DNA of 36,085 bases from Candidatus Colwellia aromaticivorans (GTDB lineage Bacteria > Pseudomonadota > Gammaproteobacteria > Enterobacterales > Alteromonadaceae), in contig NZ_QOLD01000052.1 of NCBI RefSeq assembly GCF_003333305.1, positions 1 through 36,085 on the forward strand, written 5' to 3'. A program made the position numbers and the translations under genes. The notes beneath the pieces are model-generated. The model made no database searches. It saw nothing but the letters and a program-made list of their open reading frames with translations, and was not told the origin of the DNA. Shown here piece by piece: positions 17,601 to 24,286 of this stretch. Positions within the stretch are counted from its first letter, which is position 1, and the number at the start of each line of letters is the position of its first letter.

Positions 17601-18278
17601 CGCTACCGTTAAGGTATATTCTTGACTGTCAGTTAATCCTCCTGCATCCGACACTTGCACCAATACAGTATGTGTACCAACATCAGTATCTGACGTAGTC
17701 CAAACAATCAAGCCGTTATTATCAACCGTCATTCCAGTTGGCGAATCAAGTAAGGTATAGGAATGACTATCATTAGGGTCTACATCTTGAATAATTAACT
17801 GATATTCATAAACTTGTCGTTCATTAATTTCTAATATAGGCGTGGATGAGACTGATGGCGGAGAGTTTTCAACGATGCCAATAATATTGATTATTATGGC
17901 ACTGCCAGATTTACTCGCTAATTCAACCTCAAGTTCATTAGCATCGGCTAGGGTAATGTTGCTTTCTAAATAGGTAATATTCTTATTAAAGTCTTGAGGC
18001 GAGAAGATAAGTTCGCCGTTAAGCCAAACTTTAGCGCTAGAGATAGTGGAATATTCAACGGACTCGTACTCACCATTGTAGCCACCATTATGCAGCTCTA
18101 TTCGATAATTAGTGGCATACTCGTGTTTGGAAAATTGAACAGTTTCAATTGAAGGAGCGCCAGCCCCTCTTACAAATAGCTTATTATTTAGCGTTGAGAC
18201 ATCGTAGCGGTAAGCAAAACTATTACTTACCAGCGTAAAAAAGAAAAGAATAGAAAAAAAGATATGCTTAATACACAT
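11649..18278 (-). CDS. Giant secreted Ig-like/NHL/YD-repeat Rhs protein with variable C-terminal tip (teneurin-like layout)
   Basis: 2209 residues, ATG preceded by AAGGA. In order: signal peptide (1-22, ending NSFA); a beta-rich N-terminal domain; two putative Ig/cadherin-like domains (about 133-230 and 230-318, each with the [10 protein letters not shown] or DIDGDSLQF type box); a carboxypeptidase-regulatory-like fold (about 372-453, [18 protein letters not shown]); a large domain ending [15 protein letters not shown] (about 650-664); an acidic proline linker (666-693); [12 protein letters not shown]; NHL-like blades (about 907-1213, e.g. [20 protein letters not shown]); YD repeats (1227-1977); Rhs core (1983-2098, [20 protein letters not shown] to GIDPEG); a 111-residue tip with a hydrophobic end. 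No PAAR or VgrG link is seen. Probably exported by Sec and surface-displayed or released; the tip may be toxic, but no catalytic domain is recognised. Confidence 0.9.
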   Translation of the reverse strand: [2209 protein letters not shown]

Positions 18279-18302
18279 AAATCATCCTTGATCGTGTTAA
18301 CT

Positions 18303-18327
18303 AATAACAGTGCCTAATACTGTTATT
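18303..18327 (-). terminator. Hairpin between rseC and the rhs gene
   Basis: AATAACAGT, seven-base loop, ACTGTTATT: a perfect 9-bp stem. It lacks a T-run, so intrinsic termination is doubtful. It lies in the rhs leader between the candidate promoter and the start codon. Confidence 0.35.
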
Positions 18328-18341
18328 TCCCTTGAAACAAA

Positions 18342-18369
18342 CTATTACATTTAGCCTATTAGTTGTCAA
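18342..18369 (-). promoter_or_regulatory. Candidate sigma-70 promoter of the rhs gene
   Basis: On the minus strand a perfect TTGACA (18364-18369) is followed after 16 bases by TAATAG (18342-18347). It starts three bases after the rseC stop codon, so the rhs gene may have its own promoter rather than depend only on rpoE read-through. Confidence 0.4.
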
Positions 18370-18371
18370 CT

Positions 18372-18842
18372 CTACTTAAGTGGCTTAGGTAATACTCGTA
18401 ATATTTTAGGCTGTAGTTTTTCCTGATGCTCAGGATGATTTTGTAAGTACTTTGCTAAACGATAGCCTAAATAACCACCCAAAAGGCCAATACCTAATGC
18501 CAATAACTCATGACTCAACACTTCTTGCACTATTAACCACTGGCCGAGCGCTGAAAAAGATAAAAGGCCAATAACCGGAAGTAAATAAACTTGCCAAGCG
18601 CTTTGAAGCACGTCCACCTCAGGTAACGTTAACACGACACAATCGCCAATTTGAAGGCGTTGGTTATTTAATAATGCAGACACAGGTAAAATAAATGATA
18701 ATTTTTTATGAGGAATAGCTTTAGCAACTTGACCACTGGCGCATGTCGAGACTTGCGAACAACTATTACAGCTAGACTTAACTTGACTAACCACACTAAT
18801 CATCCCATTTTCAATGGCAATAACTTCAGCTAATTCTTCCAT
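18372..18842 (-). CDS. rseC: RseC/MucC family inner-membrane protein
   Basis: 156 residues. The N-terminal Cys cluster SSCNSCSQVSTCASG (about residues 23-37) is typical of RseC and may bind metal or a cluster. Two membrane segments (about 82-100 and 108-128) follow. RseC modulates the sigma-E pathway and is associated with SoxR reduction in enterics. Fourth gene of rpoE-rseA-rseB-rseC. Its start codon shares a base with the stop of a 16-codon upstream frame (TAATG), and no good ribosome site precedes it, so initiation may depend on re-initiation. Confidence 0.93.
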   Translation of the reverse strand: MEELAEVIAIENGMISVVSQVKSSCNSCSQVSTCASGQVAKAIPHKKLSFILPVSALLNNQRLQIGDCVVLTLPEVDVLQSAWQVYLLPVIGLLSFSALGQWLIVQEVLSHELLALGIGLLGGYLGYRLAKYLQNHPEHQEKLQPKILRVLPKPLK

Positions 18843-18892
18843 TATATTTTAATAACAAGCATTTTAATAACAGGCATTTTAAGAACCAACAT
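18842..18892 (-). CDS. Possible leader peptide of three tandem pentapeptides before rseC
   Basis: Reads MLVLKMPVIKMLVIKI and stops at TAATG, overlapping rseC. It is built of three 15-bp tandem repeats of the form ATG-x-GTT-x-AAA. It starts 17 bp after the rseB stop with a weak GTGGG upstream. It could couple rseB and rseC translation; it may equally be a neutral repeat expansion. Confidence 0.35.
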   Translation of the reverse strand: MLVLKMPVIKMLVIKI

Positions 18893-18908
18893 TTTGACAA
18901 CCCACTTA

Positions 18909-19937
18909 TTAAGGTGTTCCATGATTAGGAATAAAACGAACAGAATTGACGATTTGATTCGCACTTGCCACTGGAATTTTACCGACAACGCTTACTTCTA
19001 CGTTATTAATAACTTTATTTAAGACCAAAGTTGCACCGTCATTCGCAAATTCTATTGCTCTTTGTTTATCCTTGCTAGGATTAACATAAACAGATATATC
19101 AACTAACCCGTCATTGAATAACATAAACTCCACAGCCTGTTTACTGGTGTTAATTCTGTGTATATTAGATTTGATTTTTTTAAAACCACTCGGTAACCAA
19201 TTAACTTGCCAAGCCAATTCTGTTTCTTCTTGTTTAGTTGAAGTATCAATTATTTTAGGTAAGTCTGTTGCCTGAAGTTGCTTTAAATGTTCAGATAAAT
19301 TATCGGTAATTTCTAAATGGGTAAATTGTATTTGCTCAAGTAATTGCCCTTTTCGGGTAATAATTGCTAACTTTAATAGTAAACCACTTTGCTGATCTAA
19401 CCATACCCAATAACCAAAACGATGAGTGTCTTTTGGTACAATACGAATCAACTGAGCAATTCTTCCTAATACACGGCTCTTGCCAACAGAAACAAAGTGA
19501 TAATTATTTTTTAGCACACTAATATCTTGACCAAATACCGCAGGAATTGGACCGCTGATATGAGAAGACGTTATAGAATAAGGTGCATATTCAGGTTCTA
19601 TATAACTCACGATATTATCAATGCGTAAAATATCACGACGCGGTCCGTTGAGTAAGGCTAATATTTCAAGCTCTACCTGATTGCCACTTGCCGTGTTTTT
19701 AGTATTACCATGCAACCAATGATAGGGCTCTGCTTGATTATTTTTAACCACAACAAACGAGGTACTAAAGTTTAGCTCTCGCAAAGCATTTGAAAGACGC
19801 TCGAAGGATAGCTCAGCTATATTACTGTCGCTGTCACTCTTAACTGTCGCTGATAGCGCTGAAAAACTAGTAAAAACACTAAAAGAACAAATTAGAAAAT
19901 ATTGTATAAAAGGTGATTTAAAAAGTAAGAACTTCAT
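18909..19937 (-). CDS. rseB: Sigma-E regulatory periplasmic protein RseB/MucB
   Basis: 342 residues with a signal peptide (about 1-29, FLICSFSVFTSFSALSA). RseB binds the periplasmic part of RseA and shields it from DegS until lipopolysaccharide or mislocalised lipoprotein signals arrive. The LolA-like N-terminal domain (WLERLSNALRELNFSTSFVV-type opening, here ERLSNALRELNFSTSFVVVK) and a C-terminal MucB domain (about 215-330, LAWQVNWLPSGFKKIKS) are recognisable. In relatives it follows rseA closely; here 348 bp holding a palindromic element separate them. Confidence 0.94.
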   Translation of the reverse strand: MKFLLFKSPFIQYFLICSFSVFTSFSALSATVKSDSDSNIAELSFERLSNALRELNFSTSFVVVKNNQAEPYHWLHGNTKNTASGNQVELEILALLNGPRRDILRIDNIVSYIEPEYAPYSITSSHISGPIPAVFGQDISVLKNNYHFVSVGKSRVLGRIAQLIRIVPKDTHRFGYWVWLDQQSGLLLKLAIITRKGQLLEQIQFTHLEITDNLSEHLKQLQATDLPKIIDTSTKQEETELAWQVNWLPSGFKKIKSNIHRINTSKQAVEFMLFNDGLVDISVYVNPSKDKQRAIEFANDGATLVLNKVINNVEVSVVGKIPVASANQIVNSVRFIPNHGTP

Positions 19938-19971
19938 GCTTTCTCAAGAATTATGGGCATTAAAAAAGTTA

Positions 19972-20236
19972 TATACTCGTTCCACCTGAAAATACGAGTT
20001 TCAGGAAGTCTAAGCGAGTCATAATCAAGGCACATTTTTTTATTAATGGTATTCCCTTAAAAACAAGTGTAACGCGGAGTATGATTTGCTTAGACTTCCC
20101 CGTAGCGCTAGTTTAGAAACACTTTAAGCGGCGTTAGATAAATTTGAAATAAAATAACTATAACGACATTCATCTGCCTTACCTAAAGGGTTTCTAATTC
20201 CAGCTGAATTCTGTATTTTCAAGTAGAACGAGTATA
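19972..20236. repeat. MITE-like element between rseA and rseB
   Basis: Outer inverted arms 19972-19995 and 20213-20236 match at 22 of 24 bases (one arm TATACTCGTTCCACCTGAAA, then ATAC). Inside is a perfect 12-bp inverted pair GGAAGTCTAAGC at 20004-20015 and 20088-20099, and a small hairpin CCTGAAA/TTTCAGG at 19985-20005. No ORF inside. It fills the rest of the 348-bp gene-free gap 19938-20285. It probably forms a strong RNA fold within the rpoE operon transcript. Confidence 0.65.
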
Positions 20237-20285
20237 ATCTCATTATTCACTTTTTTTTGATGCCGTCAATGATTGTATCAATGAG

Positions 20286-20951
20286 TTAATTAATTATTTT
20301 CTTATCTAATTGATTATCTAATGGATTGTCTAATTGCTTGTCTGATAGATTATCAGATTGCGCGTTTGAATTTTCGTTTACTTTTGCTGCACTTAACTTA
20401 ATTTGCTGTTGATGATCAGAGAATAAAGCTTGAAACCGACGTTGCTGCTCAATTCTTTGTTTAAGTACTGCTTGTTTTTGAGGTTTCACTGGCTGTTGAT
20501 AATTAAAACTTACCGGATTGGCAAAACCAGCTAAAGGCTTAGTTTGCACAATTTGATTCGGCGTAATAATTTCATTGTTATCCGCGGTATTTTGTTGCAC
20601 ACCAATAATCATCAATCCTGCCGCTGAAGCAGCTATAGCCAACTGACCAAGAGGTTTAATTAGCTGAACAACCTTAGCTTTAAAGGTGTTAGGTGCTTTA
20701 TCTTCTACACGATTAGGAGCAAGAACCGTAGGTTCATCTTGCAGTGCATCAGCGATTTGTGCTGATAAGTCTAATTGTAATGCCAGTGGTATTTCATCAC
20801 GAATGACATCACCAATTAAATGGTAGTGACGCCATGTTGTTGATAAGTGTTCATCCTTGAGCATATCATCAATAGCTTGTTCTGATTCATGATCAGAAAC
20901 TGCATAATTATCAACTAATGATGAGATTGTCTCAAACTTACTTTCACTCAT
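20286..20951 (-). CDS. rseA: Anti-sigma-E factor RseA
   Basis: 221 residues. The N-terminal cytoplasmic anti-sigma domain is visible (ETISSLVDNYAVSDHESEQA, then TTWRHYHLIGDVIRDEIP), followed by one membrane segment (about 99-116, LAIAASAAGLMIIGVQQ) and a periplasmic domain. RseA holds RpoE at the membrane until DegS and RseP cleave it. 29 bp after rpoE. The extreme C-terminus consists of about five tetrapeptide repeats of the LDN[QP] type encoded by 12-bp tandem repeats (20297-20360), which is unusual. Confidence 0.94.
   Translation of the reverse strand: MSESKFETISSLVDNYAVSDHESEQAIDDMLKDEHLSTTWRHYHLIGDVIRDEIPLALQLDLSAQIADALQDEPTVLAPNRVEDKAPNTFKAKVVQLIKPLGQLAIAASAAGLMIIGVQQNTADNNEIITPNQIVQTKPLAGFANPVSFNYQQPVKPQKQAVLKQRIEQQRRFQALFSDHQQQIKLSAAKVNENSNAQSDNLSDKQLDNPLDNQLDKKIIN
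20297..20360 (-). repeat. 12-bp tandem repeats in the 3' end of rseA
   Basis: About five imperfect copies of a TTATCTAATTGA-type unit stay in frame and give repeated LDN/LDK tetrapeptides near the RseA C-terminus. Confidence 0.6.
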
Positions 20952-20980
20952 ACTTCTACCTTAAATAATTAATTTTAAAA

Positions 20981-21562
20981 CTAGTTTGCTTGCAGCAAAG
21001 GAGTAATTTTTTTATCAATTGCATCACGCGCTCTAAAAATACGTGAACGCACCGTGCCAACTGGGCACTCCATGATAGTAGCTATTTCTTCATAACTTAA
21101 ACCTTCAATTTCTCGAAAGTTAATAGCAATACGTAAATCATCCGGTAATTGCTTTATGGCATCAAAAATAACTTTTTTTATTTCTTCCGTCAGTAATACT
21201 TTTTCAGGTGACGCATTTTCTCTTAGCGCATCTCCACCATCATAAAATTCTGCATCATCAATCTCAACGTCATTACTAGGCGGTTTTCGACCTAGCGCTA
21301 CACTATGATTTTTAGCACAATTTACTGCTATGCGGTACAACCAAGTATAAAATGCACTATCTCCTCTAAAGTTAGGTAAAGCTCGGTAAGCTTTAATAAA
21401 AGCTTCTTGCACTATATCAGGCACATCACTTTGATTGCTTACATAACGTGACACTAAATTAGCCACCTTATGTTGATATTTCGTTACTAATAGGTTGAAG
21501 GCGTTTTTATCACCTTGCTGTACCCGTTCAACCAATGCTTGGTCGACGCTCTGTTCGCTCAT
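20981..21562 (-). CDS. rpoE: Envelope-stress sigma factor RpoE (sigma-E)
   Basis: ECF-family sigma factor controlling outer-membrane and periplasmic stress genes. The start at 21562 gives 193 residues beginning MSEQSVDQALVERVQQGDKN, matching the E. coli N-terminus; an ATG nine bases upstream is also in frame but has AGGAG only two bases before it. Region 2 is DVPDIVQEAFIKAYRALPNF and GDSAFYTWLYRIAVN; region 4 is GLSYEEIATIMECPVGTVRS. First gene of rpoE-rseA-rseB-rseC, divergent from nadB as in relatives. Confidence 0.97.
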   Translation of the reverse strand: MSEQSVDQALVERVQQGDKNAFNLLVTKYQHKVANLVSRYVSNQSDVPDIVQEAFIKAYRALPNFRGDSAFYTWLYRIAVNCAKNHSVALGRKPPSNDVEIDDAEFYDGGDALRENASPEKVLLTEEIKKVIFDAIKQLPDDLRIAINFREIEGLSYEEIATIMECPVGTVRSRIFRARDAIDKKITPLLQAN

Positions 21563-21647
21563 TTGAGCCATTTCTCCTAACGATACCCTATCTATTTTGA
21601 GGGTAAAAATTCATTTTTCACATTTGGCTCGTAACAAACGCATCAAT

Positions 21648-21674
21648 TAAGACTACTCATTTTTAAAAAAGTTC
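21648..21674 (-). promoter_or_regulatory. Candidate sigma-E-type autoregulatory promoter of rpoE
   Basis: On the minus strand GAACTT (21669-21674) is followed after 16 bases by TCTTA (21648-21652), near the sigma-E consensus GGAACTT and TCnnA. It lies about 85 bp upstream of the rpoE start; rpoE is known to be autoregulated in enterics. Confidence 0.4.
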
Positions 21675-21757
21675 TTTTTATTTTACTTTTTTTTACATTT
21701 AGACTTATTTGAGCTTGTTACCCTGTTACCAAGTGTCAATAAACGGTAATATCACAT

Positions 21758-21763
21758 TATAAT
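21758..21763 (+). promoter_or_regulatory. Candidate -10 box for nadB
   Basis: TATAAT, 19 bases before the nadB start. A weak -35 (TGTCAA at 21734-21739) lies 18 bases upstream. If used, the leader would be very short. Confidence 0.3.
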
Positions 21764-21782
21764 ACCTGATAATCCTTTATAT

Positions 21783-23381
21783 ATGAATCAACAAAACAAT
21801 TGTGATGTGCTAATTATTGGCAGCGGCGCGGCGGGGTTAACACTCGCCTTACATTTAGCAAAAAATGCTGATGTTGTTATTTTAAGTAAAGGGCCACTTA
21901 ACGAAGGCTCTACTTTTTATGCACAGGGAGGAATCGCTGCTGTTTTCGATGAAAATGATAGTATTGCCTCTCATGTAGCCGACACTATGATTGCTGGTGC
22001 TGGTTTGTGCGATGAAAAAACAGTGCTATATACCGCCGAAAATGCCAAAGCTTGCCTTAATTGGTTAATTGAGCAAGGTGTTACCTTTGATAAAGAAGAA
22101 AGTGAACAAGGCGAAAGGTATCATCTCACACGTGAAGGTGGTCATAGCCATCGCCGGATTCTTCATTCTGCCGATGCAACAGGAAAAGTAATACAAACCA
22201 CATTGGCTGACCGTGTTAGACAACACTCTCGCATCAGAATATTTGAACGTTACAATGCCATTGATCTAATCTGCGAATCACACGAAGAAGAAGGTAAAAG
22301 CAAACAGTGTATTGGTGCTTATATTTGGAATCGAAATACTGAAAAAGTAGAAAGCATTTATGCACAAAAAACTATTTTAGCAACAGGAGGAGCCAGTAAA
22401 GTTTATCAATACACCTCAAATCCTGATGTTTCTAGTGGTGATGGCATCGCGATGGCATGGCGTGCAGGTTGTCGAGTTGCCAATATGGAATTTAATCAAT
22501 TTCATCCTACTTGCCTTTTTCACCCCGATGCAGGGACTTTTCTTTTAACTGAAGCTTTGCGAGGCGAAGGGGCGAAACTAAGACGTCCAGATGGTAGCCG
22601 CTTTATGCCAGCTTTTGATCATCGTGCTGAATTGGCACCGCGTGATATAGTCGCTCGCGCCATCGATTTTGAAATGAAACGCCTCGGTGTTGATTGTATG
22701 TATCTTGATATTAGCCACAAACCCCGTGACTTTATCAAACAGCACTTTCCTACCATCTATCAGCGTACTAAAGATTTTGGTATTGATATTACCAAACAGC
22801 CTATACCAGTAGTGCCAGCTGCTCATTATACTTGCGGTGGCGTTATGATAGATCAGCAGGGTAAAACAGATGTTCACCAACTTTACGCCATTGGTGAAAT
22901 GTCGTACACCGGTTTACATGGAGCCAATCGTTTAGCGAGTAATTCTTTACTTGAATGTTTGGTGTTTGCACGTGCTGCGGCAATAGAAATTAGTGAATCA
23001 TTAAAGCCAAACAATCGTTTTATAAACTTACCTCGTTGGGATGAAAGTAGAGTGACAGATTCTGACGAAGAAGTTGTTATTCAACATAACTGGCACGAAT
23101 TGCGACTGTTTATGTGGGATTATGTTGGCATTGTTAGAACCACTAAAAGGCTTGAACGAGCTTTACATCGGGTTGAACTTTTACAGCGAGAAATTCAAGA
23201 GTATTATCAACACTTCAAAGTAAGCAATAACTTACTTGAATTAAGAAATTTGGTACAAGTGGCGGAATTAATTATTCGTTGTGCTATGAGTCGAAAAGAA
23301 AGTAGAGGCTTACACTACACATTGGATTATCCTGAGCAACTAGCAGAAACAAAACCAACCATTTTAAATCCGAACGATTAA
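21783..23381 (+). CDS. nadB: L-aspartate oxidase NadB
   Basis: Flavoenzyme that oxidises L-aspartate to iminoaspartate, the first step of bacterial de novo NAD synthesis. The FAD-binding Rossmann motif [16 protein letters not shown] is at about residues 11-26. Family blocks include [19 protein letters not shown]-type [20 protein letters not shown] (seen as [19 protein letters not shown]), [19 protein letters not shown] and [19 protein letters not shown]. 532 residues, as in E. coli (540). Divergent from rpoE. Its stop codon overlaps that of the convergent ygfX gene. Confidence 0.98.
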   Translation: MNQQNNCDVLIIGSGAAGLTLALHLAKNADVVILSKGPLNEGSTFYAQGGIAAVFDENDSIASHVADTMIAGAGLCDEKTVLYTAENAKACLNWLIEQGVTFDKEESEQGERYHLTREGGHSHRRILHSADATGKVIQTTLADRVRQHSRIRIFERYNAIDLICESHEEEGKSKQCIGAYIWNRNTEKVESIYAQKTILATGGASKVYQYTSNPDVSSGDGIAMAWRAGCRVANMEFNQFHPTCLFHPDAGTFLLTEALRGEGAKLRRPDGSRFMPAFDHRAELAPRDIVARAIDFEMKRLGVDCMYLDISHKPRDFIKQHFPTIYQRTKDFGIDITKQPIPVVPAAHYTCGGVMIDQQGKTDVHQLYAIGEMSYTGLHGANRLASNSLLECLVFARAAAIEISESLKPNNRFINLPRWDESRVTDSDEEVVIQHNWHELRLFMWDYVGIVRTTKRLERALHRVELLQREIQEYYQHFKVSNNLLELRNLVQVAELIIRCAMSRKESRGLHYTLDYPEQLAETKPTILNPND

Positions 23382-23899
23382 GAAGTATTTTTTAACTTTC
23401 GAATCACCTGCGACAGTCTAGAAAAGTCTTCTGCACTTAAACTATCGCGATAAATGAACAGTCGTTTATTTTTACCTCTTTCATTTATCGCATTTAGCAA
23501 AAATTTCGGTGGATACAGGTTAGATAAAGGCGCCATATGCAGCCAACAGCCGAAAAAACTATACCGACTACTGGCTAGTAACTGAAACTGTTCTTTTCTA
23601 TCAACAGTGCTTTGTACTGTATTTTCAAGCATATATTCGAATGAACAAACACCGTACTCATCAAGAATTACTTGAAGTGTGGTTAGTTGCCCATTCCTTT
23701 TTTTTGCAACAAAAATACTCAGTAGAGTAATTGTTAGTACAACTGTAACTAGCAAAAACTGATAGGCATATGTGACATAGCTTATCAACAGCAAGCTAAA
23801 ACAAATGCAACCACTGAACAATAATAAATAGTGATAAAGTGACTGTTTAATACAAAGATTATACTTTGACGCGGTTGAGTATAAATTGCACCATGGCAT
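23378..23899 (-). CDS. ygfX: YgfX-family (CptA-like) membrane protein
   Basis: Small inner-membrane protein encoded with SdhE; the E. coli member was described as a toxin acting on cell-shape proteins, a role not settled. Two adjacent membrane helices ([19 protein letters not shown] and [18 protein letters not shown]) are followed by a soluble domain ending in the family-like [20 protein letters not shown]. The start is uncertain: the ATG at 23899 gives 173 residues and a 41-bp overlap with sdhE; a TTG at 23944 would extend it. E. coli YgfX has 135 residues, so a later non-ATG start is possible. Stop overlaps nadB's stop in convergent orientation. Confidence 0.75.
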   Translation of the reverse strand: MPWCNLYSTASKYNLCIKQSLYHYLLLFSGCICFSLLLISYVTYAYQFLLVTVVLTITLLSIFVAKKRNGQLTTLQVILDEYGVCSFEYMLENTVQSTVDRKEQFQLLASSRYSFFGCWLHMAPLSNLYPPKFLLNAINERGKNKRLFIYRDSLSAEDFSRLSQVIRKLKNTS

Positions 23900-24125
23900 T
23901 GAGTTCGGGGTCTTCACAAATATTATGTCCCATAAACCAAGCAAATAAGTCTGGATCTTGCTCGGTTAATAACCGCTCAAAAATTCTTTGCTTTTCTGCA
24001 GTTAAATCATCATAAGCTTCATCGACAAAAGGCATAAAAAGCACATCAAGCTCTAACATTCCACGGCGACATGCCCATTTAAGTCTAGCCTTATTTACCG
24101 GTGGTAAGTTTACCGCTGCTGACAT
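23859..24125 (-). CDS. sdhE: Succinate dehydrogenase flavinylation factor SdhE
   Basis: Small assembly factor that promotes covalent FAD attachment to SdhA. 88 residues from the ATG at 24125, which has GAGGA about 8 bases upstream; an in-frame ATG 18 bases earlier is less likely. The RGxxE signature is clear in NKARLKWACRRGMLELDVLF, and DPDLFAWFMGH is also conserved. Paired with ygfX as in most gammaproteobacteria and divergent from ygfZ. Confidence 0.95.
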   Translation of the reverse strand: MSAAVNLPPVNKARLKWACRRGMLELDVLFMPFVDEAYDDLTAEKQRIFERLLTEQDPDLFAWFMGHNICEDPELNAMVQFILNRVKV

Positions 24126-24259
24126 TTTTCTATCCTCATTCACTAAAGTTAGCGCTATTGTAGCAATAACACTAGTTTACTCGCCAACTAATTTAGTAAT
24201 ATTTATCGGGTAATATCAAAGAGCGCTTGAATTTGTAGTTATTCGACCATATTTATCTA

Positions 24260-24284
24260 ATACCAATCACTGACTAGTTTGATC
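24260..24284. repeat. Possible solo arm of the era-recO type MITE before ygfZ
   Basis: ATACCAATCACTGACTAGTT then TGATC resembles the right arm of the 1802-1963 element read in reverse (ATACCAATTTCACTAACTA, TGTGATC), with small gaps. It ends two bases before the ygfZ ATG, so it occupies the ribosome-binding region, which lacks a clear purine-rich site. Confidence 0.4.
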
Positions 24285-24286
24285 TT

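Noticed and set aside
22578..22880. Minus-strand 100-codon frame inside nadB
   Set aside because: Antisense to conserved NadB blocks with no independent support.
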